Below, in pieces: positions 38,057 to 47,232 of a stretch of DNA of 64,000 bases. The DNA comes from Andalucia godoyi (taxonomy: Eukaryota; Discoba; Jakobea; Jakobida; Andaluciidae): the NCBI GenBank assembly GCA_009859145.1, contig VRVR01000022.1, positions 124,001 to 188,000 of the forward strand, written 5' to 3'. Under the pieces are notes generated by a model that was not told the DNA's origin, ran no database searches, and was given only the letters and a program-made list of their open reading frames with translations. The number at the start of each line of letters is the position of its first letter. Position 1 is the stretch's first letter. Position numbers and translations under genes: made by a program.

Positions 38057-39625
38057 ATGCTGATCAACTCGCGGTCTGTTCTGCGGTCGTTGTTTCCGAC
38101 AAACAATGGGCAGCAGCAGCAACAGGCACTGCAGCAGGACCAGCCTGTCCAGCAAACTGGAGCTTCTTCCGCGGCCGTGACTGGCATTGCGGGCCATGCG
38201 GATGCTCAGCAGGAACAGCGCGGAGTGTTTCAGCAGGTTCGACAACGGTTCAATCGAAATCCCGTCGCTGCAATTCGCAGAGTGTGGACTTCTCCATGGG
38301 GGTTTCCGCGAATCCCGCACTTTCTGTCGTTCCCGACCCCGTCGGCAGCGTCGTTGGCGCTAGCGTCTGCGTCCAATGCATCGGCTGGAGAGGGACATTG
38401 CGCGGATGTCGACGAGGATGGAGGAGACTCTTCGTGCGGTGCGCATCTTCCAGGAGCTACTTGCAGGATATGCTTTGAGCCGTTGTCCGGAATCTCGATT
38501 TCATCATCCGAGGCCCTGGATTCCTTGGCTTCGGGAGTCTCTTCCTCTTCTTCTTCCGCGCCGAACTCGTCTGCTCCATTCGGCGAGGATGACGACGGTC
38601 TGTGCTACTCATGCTCGTCAGCATTCGCGCCAAAGATTCACAACGACACGACAACCATCTGCACCACTGCTGCTATCTCCACTGACGGTAGCGGTAGTGG
38701 TGGCTACAGTCGCAATAACAAGTCGAGCAGCAATATCACAACTTCCGAGGTTGTCTGCGCTGGTGCTGCCGGTGCTGGTCAAAGCGTGTTTGCGGTGAAG
38801 GAGTGGGTTGTACCGTGTGCATGTACCGGTACGCAACAGTATGTGCATGTCTCTTGTCTTGATTTGTGGCGAAAGCGATCGTCTCGTACGGATGCGTATG
38901 TGCGATGTGATGTGTGTCGCACTCCATATGCCATCTCGATTTCGCACGTGCCCTCATTCCGCGAATTCTGGACGGGCACTCCATTTTTCCACACAATCTT
39001 CCCGCTGTTCTGTCAGTGCATTTCTGTGGCGTCGTTTGCATCGTTGCTGATGTTCTCGTCCATGTACGTTGTTCTGAAGGGCGTCGTTGTGTTCTTGAAT
39101 GCGTCTTGCGATCCCGAGTCGCTGCTTTTCCAAATCATGTTGCTGGAGCTTGTGAATCGAATTGGTGCAAAGGCGCTGTGCACAAGGCTGATATTTGCGT
39201 TGATGCTGATTGTTGCCTCGCTCCATTTGCTGTTTAATGTTCCGCTGTCCGAGGCGATTCATACTGTCTCCGTTCTGCTTCCCACTTTGCGCGGATTTTG
39301 GAGGAATGCCGAGGTTGGTCTTGCATTCGGCTCCTCGTTTCTCCGACATTGCTCTTCGTCGCTTGCTGTTGGAATCATGGCAGGTCTCGGAGCATTCGGC
39401 ATCGAGCTTCTCAGGCAGTTTCGAACATATCAAAAGTCGCACACTCGCGATCGCGTCTTGAACTATGTCCCCCCCGACAAGAAGGGGCTTCTCAAGAAGA
39501 GATCCATTTCGGTTTTGCCTCCGCCATCGTCACCTTCTCATTCGTCACCATCGTCTCCCACTTCTGCCTCTGCCTCTGCCTCGTCGTCGACATCTTATTT
39601 ATCTGTGAACAGTGTGCAATCATGA
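38057..39625 (+). CDS. RING-CH (MARCH-type) membrane E3 ubiquitin ligase
   Basis: 522 aa from the ATG at 38057; the upstream frame opens only with TTG. The RING-variant domain has CRICFEPL, then CACTGTQQYVHVSCLDLWRKRS and CDVCRTPY, the C4HC3 pattern. Between the first and second Cys pairs a ~115-residue Ser/Asp/Gly-rich insertion (starting near residue 145) replaces the usual ~10-20 residues. After the domain are two to four hydrophobic segments (about residues 320-350, 370-400, 450-470). MARCH ligases ubiquitinate membrane cargo on endosomes and the ER. The N-terminus is Gln/Ala-rich and the C-terminus Ser-rich. Confidence 0.8.
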   Translation: MLINSRSVLRSLFPTNNGQQQQQALQQDQPVQQTGASSAAVTGIAGHADAQQEQRGVFQQVRQRFNRNPVAAIRRVWTSPWGFPRIPHFLSFPTPSAASLALASASNASAGEGHCADVDEDGGDSSCGAHLPGATCRICFEPLSGISISSSEALDSLASGVSSSSSSAPNSSAPFGEDDDGLCYSCSSAFAPKIHNDTTTICTTAAISTDGSGSGGYSRNNKSSSNITTSEVVCAGAAGAGQSVFAVKEWVVPCACTGTQQYVHVSCLDLWRKRSSRTDAYVRCDVCRTPYAISISHVPSFREFWTGTPFFHTIFPLFCQCISVASFASLLMFSSMYVVLKGVVVFLNASCDPESLLFQIMLLELVNRIGAKALCTRLIFALMLIVASLHLLFNVPLSEAIHTVSVLLPTLRGFWRNAEVGLAFGSSFLRHCSSSLAVGIMAGLGAFGIELLRQFRTYQKSHTRDRVLNYVPPDKKGLLKKRSISVLPPPSSPSHSSPSSPTSASASASSSTSYLSVNSVQS

Positions 39626-39745
39626 TTCGTTTAATTTAATGAAAAAATAATGAAAACGCGTTCACAATAAACTTTTTGCAGTTTGATCAGAAATAGGGAA
39701 TCTTTGTTTGAGCTTCACAAGAGGCCAACGCTTGGCGCGCAGCCC

Positions 39746-40999
39746 TCAAGAAGATCGAGATTTCTTATACGGAGGTCTTCCAGCAATGCCACTGCCACTG
39801 CCACTGCCACTGCTGCTGCTTGGCCCTCGATTGTCATGTCGCCGTTCGCCGTCGTCGTGACTTCTGGGTCGCTTCCTCGATTCCTGTGAATCGTCTCGGC
39901 GGTAACTGTTGCGTCCACCGCCATGCTGACGATACCGACTGCTTCTTTCTTGATCACGCTTTCTTGTCTTCGCCTTCTCCTTCGCCTTTGCGGTGATCGT
40001 CTTTGCCTTCTCCTCATCAACAGTCTTGAACACACGCAATGGTCGAATATACTCCTTTGGATTGATCTGGAAACCACCCTCTTTAGGCACAAACGGATTC
40101 AAGTTTGTTTCCTGCTCATGAAGCGCATTGATCATCTTGGGAACGCACTTGGAGTCGGAAAAAGACACGAATGCAAACCCCTTCCCAATTTGCGTCTTCC
40201 CATCGCGAACAACACGAACCCCTGTAACCGTCCCTGCATCTCCAATCGTGTCTGTGGAGAGTCGCCAGAGAACCTCGTCTTCAATGTCCAGCGGCAAGTT
40301 TCCCACAAACACCGATTTCTTGCGGTCCATCTTGGTGACAGTGGATAGGGAGCAGCCCAGATGAAAACCGTGGAAATCCACTCCATTTGCTGCAGCGAGC
40401 GCTTTCGTAGCTTCCTCGACCGCCTTGAACACGACGTAGGCATGGCATGACGTTCGAGATTCATGAAACTGGCCCAACTTGAAAGCAGCCCGTTTTGGCA
40501 GCTTTGGGGTTTCAAATGCAACCGATCGCAGTCTCACCGATTCAATCGTTCCGTACTGCCTAAACTGTGTTTCAAGATGATTCTGAAGAACAGTCGTGGA
40601 GAACAGCTTCAGCGGCACATTGGACACAAACACCGTCCGAGCATCCTGCTCAGAATCGTACGAATGCGCCCGATCTTGCTGCTTCTTTGAAAACGACCGT
40701 GGCTTGCGAATCTTTGGCTTTCCAGTCTCACCCGATCCATTGCCATCATCATCATCACCATCATTACCATTCTTCACCTCTGCTCCGTCTGCTGCACTGG
40801 CAGTCGACTCGGAGGCAGCCTTGGGCTTCATAGCAAGCGACGGATACTGCAGCGGAGTCGACATTGACTTTTGAAAAATCTTTGCAAGCGAAGTGGAGCT
40901 CGCAGATGCCGCAGCAGCATCTTCTTGAGACCCTGCTTTCGTTGCAAGATACGCAGCCAGCGAAAACGGAGACTCTGCCATCTTTCCTCCTGCCAACAT
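39746..40999 (-). CDS. RBM34: RBM34/NOP12-like nucleolar RNA-binding protein
   Basis: 417 aa. Two RRMs: RRM1 from about residue 122 (RTVFVSNVPLKL, IESVRLRSVAF, CHAYVVFKAVEEATKAL) and RRM2 from about 225 (KSVFVGNLPLDIEDEVL, VTGVRVVRDGKTQIGKGFAFVSF). The long RRM1 insertion after IESVRLRS and the KKSVFVGNLP linkage are characteristic of Nop12/RBM34, which acts in 25S/28S rRNA maturation. The C-terminus is basic (KEKAKTRKRDQERS) and ends in a Gly/Ser tract. Mostly a nucleolar protein by inference. Confidence 0.88.
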   Translation of the reverse strand: MLAGGKMAESPFSLAAYLATKAGSQEDAAAASASSTSLAKIFQKSMSTPLQYPSLAMKPKAASESTASAADGAEVKNGNDGDDDDGNGSGETGKPKIRKPRSFSKKQQDRAHSYDSEQDARTVFVSNVPLKLFSTTVLQNHLETQFRQYGTIESVRLRSVAFETPKLPKRAAFKLGQFHESRTSCHAYVVFKAVEEATKALAAANGVDFHGFHLGCSLSTVTKMDRKKSVFVGNLPLDIEDEVLWRLSTDTIGDAGTVTGVRVVRDGKTQIGKGFAFVSFSDSKCVPKMINALHEQETNLNPFVPKEGGFQINPKEYIRPLRVFKTVDEEKAKTITAKAKEKAKTRKRDQERSSRYRQHGGGRNSYRRDDSQESRKRPRSHDDGERRHDNRGPSSSSGSGSGSGIAGRPPYKKSRSS

Positions 41000-41264
41000 T
41001 TATTAAAAATAAATACGCCTCTCAAAAACAGGAAACAAGAAAAAAAACCCGAATAAAGCAAGTCTGACAAAATACGTGGAAAACAAGATACGGACCCACA
41101 TGGATACGACACAATAGGAGCGAAAGTTGAATGGGTCTCAAACAGCAGTAGTCGCTTGGCGTACAGAAGACCGCGAAAACCCAACACAATTTGCAGAGTC
41201 TTCGTCGTTTTATACTTTGGGCTCCATTGGAGAGCCCCGAAGGTGAGAACGACGACACGGGAAA

Positions 41265-41870
41265 ACGCCTACATTATACACCGCACATGCATATCTACGA
41301 GTAGACATGCATATTCAACCTTGCATCCCGTTGCCGCGAAGGGGATAGGCCCCCAACACGCCTCACGGCGCTCTTCAGATAAATGTTCCGCGCTCCGTTC
41401 CCAATCTCGATCAATCTGTGAGCCACTTTCTCAGCGTGACACATTGTTCCTGAGAAGGGTGCATTTTGAGTCTGGCGGCCCTAGCGGCAGGCACTTTCGT
41501 GTCCTCAGTTGCAGCGATTGACGCAACTGGAGACACGAGAGGAAGAGGCGGTCTCTTAGTAGGTCTGCGGGACGTAGGAGGCCCTGCATCGAGCGGCGTA
41601 GGCGTAGGCGAATGCGTCATCCCAGCGCACCCACGCCCATATTTGAATAAAAAGAGTGAAACCAACGAATGATAGAATAGATGGCTACGGATGTTGCGTT
41701 AAAGAGTGTCGAAAATGCGGAGCCTGTGTCAGAGGCTGAATTTTGGCCGAGCGTGCGTAAGCACGAATTTCCTGTGAAGCAAACGCGCTAGTGTCGGCGA
41801 CTGCTAACCGTGTCTGTTTATGTTTACTTCCGTATATGCATAACAATGGTGTGTTATTATTCAACAGTGT
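41265..41870 (+). mobile_element. Mobile-element family A, copy 3 (606 bp, longest)
   Basis: Starts ACGCCTACATTATACACCG. It carries the same internal blocks as A2 plus about 35 extra bp (GTGTCCTCAGTTGCAGCG region). The right end is decayed (TCAACAGTGT instead of CAGCGGT). The minus-strand frame 41665-41411 (84 codons) contains ARLKMHPSQEQCVTLRKWLTD and then stops. The 12-nt stem ATGCATATCTAC/GTAGACATGCAT is almost perfect. Confidence 0.85.
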
Positions 41871-41909
41871 TGCGATTATTATTTTCATTTTTGAATTGAT
41901 ACGCGGGGA

Positions 41910-42098
41910 ATGAACGCTTCATGTCAAGTGACGGATCGAAAGGAGGCTGCCGCGTCTGAAGCGTTGGCTTCCATCGACTTGTTTCTGAAGCAAGGGAAGC
42001 TCCCCATTCATGCTGTGCCGCAAGAAAGCCTTTATTCCATCGAGAAGATTGCTGATTCACTTCGATCCGCTGTTGGCGGTGGTACTTCGTCGTCGTAG
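41910..42098 (+). CDS. Possible small protein (62 aa)
   Basis: Starts ATGAACGCTTCATG and reads MNASCQVTDRKEAAASEAL, then a helical, balanced sequence (LFLKQGKLPIHAVPQESL, IEKIADSLRSAVGGG) and a Ser tail. Amino-acid composition looks like a real folded peptide, unlike the neighbouring shadow frames. I recognise no family. It sits 40 bp after the A3 element, so it could be a remnant of an exon or a genuine small gene. Confidence 0.35.
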   Translation: MNASCQVTDRKEAAASEALASIDLFLKQGKLPIHAVPQESLYSIEKIADSLRSAVGGGTSSS

Positions 42099-42109
42099 TC
42101 GTCGTCGCT

Positions 42110-42138
42110 ATCATCATCATCATCATCATCATCATCAT
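42110..42138. repeat. (ATC)n trinucleotide repeat
   Basis: About nine TCA/ATC units, 12 bp after the stop of the small frame. Confidence 0.95.
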
Positions 42139-42318
42139 GATCGCGAGGACCGACGGGTTGGACTGGTGTGACTGACTTAGCTGGCCGAGTTTACCCTGTT
42201 GGATTAACATGTAAATTACACAAAACAGTATATCATGAGAGGAGGTTGGAATCTTAAAAGGGGAGGGAAGAGGATACGAATAATAACAATGATCGCATTT
42301 TCAGAGTGAGTTGTGCAG

Positions 42319-43272
42319 TCAAAGATTCTGAAGAGGGATTTCGTCGAGGAATAAGAGGGTCTTTAGCTTTTCACACGACTTTCTGACCTTTGCAACGTAG
42401 TCTGTGGACTTTTCGATCGGGTTTCCACGCAGAACAAGGCTTTCCAGCACGGGGAATCGCTTTGCAATTCCGCTGATGTCTTTGAGAAAGTTGTGGCTGG
42501 CGTTGAGCACTTTCAGGTTTGGACAGCGTGGAAGCTTTGCGATCGACGTGAACTCGTTGTGGCTTACGTAGAGCGTTTCGACTTGGGGAAGCCCGATGTC
42601 CGACAGGTCCGAGAGCCCGTTGTGGTTCAGCACAAGCGTGTGAACCGCAGACAGCCTTCGCAGCACAGCTTTCAAGTGTGGCATCTGGAACGAGTCTCCG
42701 AGCTCCTGATGCGCAAGATTCACTGTATGCATAAGTTCCAATCCTCGAACTTCTGTCTCAATAATCTCGCGCTTCGTGAGCTTCTTTTTCTTCTTGTCCT
42801 CCTCGCTCTTTGCCAGCGACTTCGAATCCATCGTTGCTACTCCTCCTGCTGCTCCTGCAGATGCTGTCGATGTGGCAGGGCCTGTAGCGCCAGTGCCTGT
42901 GGTGCTTGACGCGTCTGCATTCGCCCTAGGGGATGTAATGACCACTGCTGCATCATTCTTACTGTTCGCAGCCGCAACAAACAATGCTGCCGCGTTGTCG
43001 GTGCGGTTCTTGTGTGATAAAGGACCCAATCGAATGCGCGGCGCTTTAAGAGGCTCGGTCGGAGGAACGTGATTGGGAACCTCAAACCAGCGGCTTGGAA
43101 ACAGCGACTCTCGAACGTCCTGTGAAGTGTGAAAAGAAGGAAACGGAGGCCGTGATTTATAAGATCCCGCTCCTACTGCTGCTGAAGCCGCCGCCGCCGC
43201 CGACGATGATGATGATGATGCAGAGAGCGCATGATCTGTCTTCAGTACCGCCATTTTTGACATGTCCGTCAT
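42319..43272 (-). CDS. SDS22-type leucine-rich repeat protein
   Basis: 317 aa. The N-terminal ~160 residues are Ala/Ser/Thr-rich and basic near KKKKLTKREIIE. The C-terminal half has about four to five LRRs of the SDS22 type: LKAVLRRLSAVHTLVLNHNGLSDL, LPQVETLYVSHNEFTSI, CPNLKVLNASHNFLKDI, FPVLESLVLRGNPIEK, closing with YVAKVRKSCEKLKTLLFLDEIPL, which is an LRR cap. Such proteins are often ciliary or phosphatase-binding; I cannot name an orthologue. It diverges from the WD40 gene. Confidence 0.75.
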   Translation of the reverse strand: MTDMSKMAVLKTDHALSASSSSSSAAAAASAAVGAGSYKSRPPFPSFHTSQDVRESLFPSRWFEVPNHVPPTEPLKAPRIRLGPLSHKNRTDNAAALFVAAANSKNDAAVVITSPRANADASSTTGTGATGPATSTASAGAAGGVATMDSKSLAKSEEDKKKKKLTKREIIETEVRGLELMHTVNLAHQELGDSFQMPHLKAVLRRLSAVHTLVLNHNGLSDLSDIGLPQVETLYVSHNEFTSIAKLPRCPNLKVLNASHNFLKDISGIAKRFPVLESLVLRGNPIEKSTDYVAKVRKSCEKLKTLLFLDEIPLQNL

Positions 43273-43677
43273 TTATTGAGCACACCAGTGACACGATGGA
43301 GGACACCCAAAGCACTGCACTTCAGTTCCTCGTTCAGCAACCAGTACAAAAGTTTCAATGCCTTCGTTCTTGTGGCTTTCGTCGACCGAGGGTCCTGAAA
43401 CAGCAGACTACTGAAGCGGGGAATAATCATTGTGACGTTTTCACAATTCCGGAGGTCGTGTCGAAGCATGTCGACATCTTGAAGCGGTCTTTTTCTCCTT
43501 TTTCAGCAACTGTTGGGATTCCCACGGTTCCACAGGCTTCGTGGTTTTCGTGGTTTTCGTGGTTTTCGTGGGTTTCGTCGTATATGAGATTTAACGTCTG
43601 AATTCTGAAAGTCTGAATTCTGGAGCGTCCGCAAGGCTAACTGTCTCGAGCTCGAGTGAGAGGGAGATGGCTTGAGA
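43273..43677. promoter_or_regulatory. Divergent region between the LRR and WD40-like genes
   Basis: About 405 bp with a short tandem repeat GTGGTTTTC at about 43540-43570. No gene found. Confidence 0.4.
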
Positions 43678-45537
43678 ATGACTTCGCGAGTGATATCTCT
43701 GACAGAAAGTGCGCGATCGACATACTGCGATCTCGCGAGTGTCTATCCTGATTTCGAGCTCGAGTTGTACTTGCTGAATCTGATAGCGCTGTCGTCGCTC
43801 AGGGTGGCCAGCAGAGACGAGGATCCAAGAGCTGCTGCACAGTACTTGTTCGTTGCGACGACAGGCAACACAATTCGAGTGCTCGTGAGACCGAGTGCAG
43901 TATGCGCACATTTTGAGCACCGCTGTGTTATGGAAGTGCCAAACGCAGTGCAGATTCATCAAATCCGAACTGGATTTTTGCTGCAAGGTAACGCAGAACA
44001 GGTTCTTGTAGCGGTGTGCGAGCCTGACATCATTGCCATTTACTACATGGATCGTGAGGGATTTGAGACGAGACCGCCGCTGGTGATCCACGAGTCTCCG
44101 GCTCCATGGTCCGTGGATATCTCCCCCGGACTGTGTGCCATTGCCGTTGGATCCAATGCTCACACAGTGCGGGTTGTCAGCTTGGGATCCAATCCGGGAA
44201 ATGTCGACGAATCGAAAAGAATGGTGCATGGTAACAATGTTCCGTACGTTTCGTTTTCTCCCTGCGGTAGGTTCATTGCTACTGCTTCCATTGATGCCGG
44301 CTTCCGCATTTTTCAAATCAGCGACATTGGAGAATCGAGCCACATCGAAAGACGGATTAGTCACTTTGTTCCCGTGCTCCGGCTGCGAAGAAAGTGGAGC
44401 GAATGGTGCTGGTCAGTGAAGTGGCTTGAAAAAAAGTTTGCGTGCCAACACTGTTCCGTGGCTCAATTCTGGGACGCTTTCCACGTGGTGTCGTCAACGG
44501 ATTGGTATCCCAGATACCTTATTGGTGCTGTTATGCCAGTCTCGGTCAGAAACAGACCAGCTCCGCCTTCGTACATGAATGAGGAATCAGATGGAGCGCT
44601 CATTAGCAGGCACTTATCGGATTCTCTTTCGGAATCGTCATTCAGTGATCATGAAGCCGGAAGCAATGTTGAACATGAAGAAGGGCAAGAGGAGAGCGAG
44701 GGAGAGGGAGAGGTCCATCCTGTGCGTACAAGTTATTCCGATCCTGCCGAGAGTCGTCTGGAATTCCACCGAATGTTCGAAGAGCTTTCTGGTCTTATCA
44801 AGCATTTCGGCGAGAGAATCCCTGGCAAATACATGGAAGTGTACAATGACTGGACAGCAATGAGTTTTCCGGATCTCGTGGAAACGACCAGCGTCGGTGG
44901 TGTAAATCGCATGATTGATTCCATGGACGAGGTGTTGAAAGGGATCTACGAGAATTTGCGTTCTCAGGACAATCTACATCTATCCGAGAGTCCACCGAAC
45001 ACGGAGACTTGGAAGACTGCGCTTTCCCAATACATCATGCTCGGAGGTAGCAAGCAGCACTGCATTCTTTTTGATCCTCTTGATGGCGCAGTCACATTTC
45101 GCATGATGGGCGAGCGGTCGCTGCTCGACAACTGGCATGCAGCAAGAATCTCCTTTTGTGAAGTTTCGCAATTCAGTGTTGCCATTTCGTGTATGACAAC
45201 GCCGTACGCATTTGTTTTTCGTTTTTGCAAGCTTCCCGGAGACAGGCAGTACGTGCTGATGCCTTTTAAAGCAGCGCGATTTCCCTCCAGTGTTCGAAAT
45301 GTGCCCATCTGCTCTGGTCTGTGGCTCAATGAGATTGTCCTTCCCGATGACACTGGCGATGCACCTGTTCGACTTCTCGAACTCACCATTCTTTTGATCA
45401 GCGGACGTATGCTGACCTATCGATTTTCCCCGTTTGCAAATGCAGATGTTCTCAACGGAGAATCTGCAAGTTCCACGTTTGCTTCGCTAAGTGCATTGCA
45501 ATTGGATGTTTCTAGTGTGTACGCGGCAATGCTGTAG
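43678..45537 (+). CDS. WD40-like beta-propeller protein, possibly CRT10-like
   Basis: 619 aa from the ATG at 43678 (upstream codons only TTG). Blades are degenerate but visible in the first half: YLFVATTGNTIRVL, QVLVAVCEPDIIAIYYM, GLCAIAVGSNAHTVRVVSL, VPYVSFSPCGRFIATASIDAGFRIF, then SEWCWSVKWLEKKF. The second half has an acidic insert (EHEEGQEESEGEGE, ~340-355) and unclear C-terminal blades. The HNVPYVSF-type blade followed by a W-rich strand recalls fungal Crt10 proteins, but this is a guess. It is probably a scaffold; function unknown. Confidence 0.7.
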   Translation: MTSRVISLTESARSTYCDLASVYPDFELELYLLNLIALSSLRVASRDEDPRAAAQYLFVATTGNTIRVLVRPSAVCAHFEHRCVMEVPNAVQIHQIRTGFLLQGNAEQVLVAVCEPDIIAIYYMDREGFETRPPLVIHESPAPWSVDISPGLCAIAVGSNAHTVRVVSLGSNPGNVDESKRMVHGNNVPYVSFSPCGRFIATASIDAGFRIFQISDIGESSHIERRISHFVPVLRLRRKWSEWCWSVKWLEKKFACQHCSVAQFWDAFHVVSSTDWYPRYLIGAVMPVSVRNRPAPPSYMNEESDGALISRHLSDSLSESSFSDHEAGSNVEHEEGQEESEGEGEVHPVRTSYSDPAESRLEFHRMFEELSGLIKHFGERIPGKYMEVYNDWTAMSFPDLVETTSVGGVNRMIDSMDEVLKGIYENLRSQDNLHLSESPPNTETWKTALSQYIMLGGSKQHCILFDPLDGAVTFRMMGERSLLDNWHAARISFCEVSQFSVAISCMTTPYAFVFRFCKLPGDRQYVLMPFKAARFPSSVRNVPICSGLWLNEIVLPDDTGDAPVRLLELTILLISGRMLTYRFSPFANADVLNGESASSTFASLSALQLDVSSVYAAML

Positions 45538-45879
45538 TTCTGTCATGCTGGAATTTGAAGAAATTGTCGCTGGTATTCGCTCTTCGTTACATGGTTGCGC
45601 CCTGCGGCGTGCAGCATTTTCAACTCCAGCACTGACTTCCCGTCGTCCAGCGAGTCTCCTGTTTCCACCATATCCATTTCAGGAATTCGGGGGTAGTCAA
45701 CGCCAACGCCAACGCCAACGTGAATGCCAGCTTCTGTGCATGTGAGACGTAACTGCATATTCGGCTTCGCTTTTCATGATGCAACGACTCAGTAAACAGT
45801 TGTCCGTATGTCGGTAAACCAGTTCCGCTGCTCCATGCAAATGCAGCCCTTGCTGTTGTACGAAACGCTGACAAACGGT
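45538..45879. other. Intergenic region before the B1 element
   Basis: Contains a (CCAACG)n run near 45700-45722 and a short GTG/GCG-rich stretch. No gene recognised; the frames here are short and lack coding character. Confidence 0.4.
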
Positions 45880-46098
45880 GCGCCTACATTGTACACTAAC
45901 CACGGGTTATCATCGCTGATCACCCATAATCAATGTTGCAACCCAACAACATGCATAATGCAACGCGGCGGCGTGTGTATAGGGACTTCATGATCAAAAC
46001 GGGGCGAAACGACTCGGGCATCGTGTGACGGAGTTGCCAGTGCTTTTGCTTACGTGCGCTTCAGATTGATTCATCATATCGCAATAAGTGGCAGCGGT
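45880..46098 (+). mobile_element. Mobile-element family B, copy 1 (219 bp)
   Basis: Starts GCGCCTACATTGTACAC and ends AGTGGCAGCGGT. Two blocks match B2: the first ~75 bp (including GGGTTATCATCGCTGATCACCC, a hairpin with one mismatch) and the last ~150 bp (GGGACTTCATGATCAAAACG, GACGGAGTTGCCA, TTACGTGCGCTTCAGATTG). The internal part present in B2 is missing here. It ends 93 bp before the DHHC start codon. Confidence 0.85.
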
Positions 46099-46191
46099 TT
46101 TCTTTTTTTGTTTTCGTTTTGTTTTGTTCACTTTGTGCTGTTTCCTTTTTCCCGCCGACGCTTTCGTCGCCCGTCCATCAAAGGACTTAGA

Positions 46192-47085
46192 ATGCGAAGT
46201 CCTCCTCGGGGCCCGATAGGAGCCTCAAAACAACTGAAGCGGTCACAGTTCTACATATTTCTGTTCTTTTCCGTCATCCACCCATACATATTCGTCTTTA
46301 CGCTGTACACCATGTTACAAACGTCATTGCATTCTGTTGAGTTTCAAACGGCCTATGTTATTTTGTTCACAGTGACCATGTATCTGTACTCGAGACTTGT
46401 CAAATCGAACCCGGGGTACATTGACCAGCGGCTCATTGACGATCTTATCCGGCGGAACGGACCGTCATCGGTGTATCGCAAGTGTGAAGTTTGCTGTTTG
46501 GAAGTTCCATACCGATGTCGACACTGCTATGAATGCGGCCGATGCGTAGCTTTGATGGACCATCACTGTCCATGGATACAGTCTTGCGTAGGAGAGTACA
46601 ACGTTGCTCGGTTCTTCTGGTTTCTTGTCCTGGAATGTGTGCTTGTCGCCGTGACTTTGTGGATAACGGTCGATGCCCATTCCTGGAAAGCAATCTGGGA
46701 ATCCTGGAACCTTGTTTTTATTCTGTGCGTTCTGATATTTGCGCTGCTGTTCTCGTTTTCCATGGTTTGCTCGAATTTATGGCTGCTGTGGACCGGCCAG
46801 ACAACCTTGGAAATGGTAAAGTGGAGGTCGCTGGCGTACATGGAGCAGAAGAGACAATTTGATCGCGGCGTCAAGGAGAACTGTGGACTGGTTCTCAACT
46901 TTGCCCGAGTGTTCGGGTCCCAGAGCTTCCCTCCTCTCGTTGCGTGGATCGAACACAAAAAGAAAGCGACGAATCGCGACGTGGAGAGCCTGACAGACGC
47001 CGCGCCGTCTGACCATGCTCAATCTCGCTCATGCCCAGCGTGGGTTCACACCGTCACAGATAACAAGTACTACTCTTGTTTCTAA
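46192..47085 (+). CDS. DHHC-type protein S-palmitoyltransferase
   Basis: 297 aa from the ATG at 46192; the longer frame is leader sequence. Cys-rich domain at about residues 95-145: CEVCCLEVPYRCRHCYECGRCV, then the catalytic DHHCPW at residue ~122 and CVGEYN. Four hydrophobic spans: about 22-42, 58-72, 143-165 and 175-200. It transfers palmitate from palmitoyl-CoA to Cys of substrate proteins in Golgi or plasma membranes. The short length and CVGEYN resemble the ZDHHC12-like group, but the paralogue is uncertain. The C-terminus ends in a CF, not a prenylation motif. Confidence 0.9.
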   Translation: MRSPPRGPIGASKQLKRSQFYIFLFFSVIHPYIFVFTLYTMLQTSLHSVEFQTAYVILFTVTMYLYSRLVKSNPGYIDQRLIDDLIRRNGPSSVYRKCEVCCLEVPYRCRHCYECGRCVALMDHHCPWIQSCVGEYNVARFFWFLVLECVLVAVTLWITVDAHSWKAIWESWNLVFILCVLIFALLFSFSMVCSNLWLLWTGQTTLEMVKWRSLAYMEQKRQFDRGVKENCGLVLNFARVFGSQSFPPLVAWIEHKKKATNRDVESLTDAAPSDHAQSRSCPAWVHTVTDNKYYSCF

Positions 47086-47232
47086 AACGGAATGGATCCT
47101 CAGTTATGTAAAGAACAGTTAGTTTGTCGGTTCATTGTACATTTATCTTCTACGAGTGTGCAAGGCACTAGGGACCGGGAGGAGCAAAACAAAACCAAAA
47201 ACGAAAAAACGAAAAAGAAAACAGTTGAAACG

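Noticed and set aside
41857-42210. 117-codon minus-strand frame with a poly-Met run
   Set aside because: Poly-Met and poly-Thr come from the ATC repeat and the rest is Gln/Ser noise; the opposite strand has the better frame.
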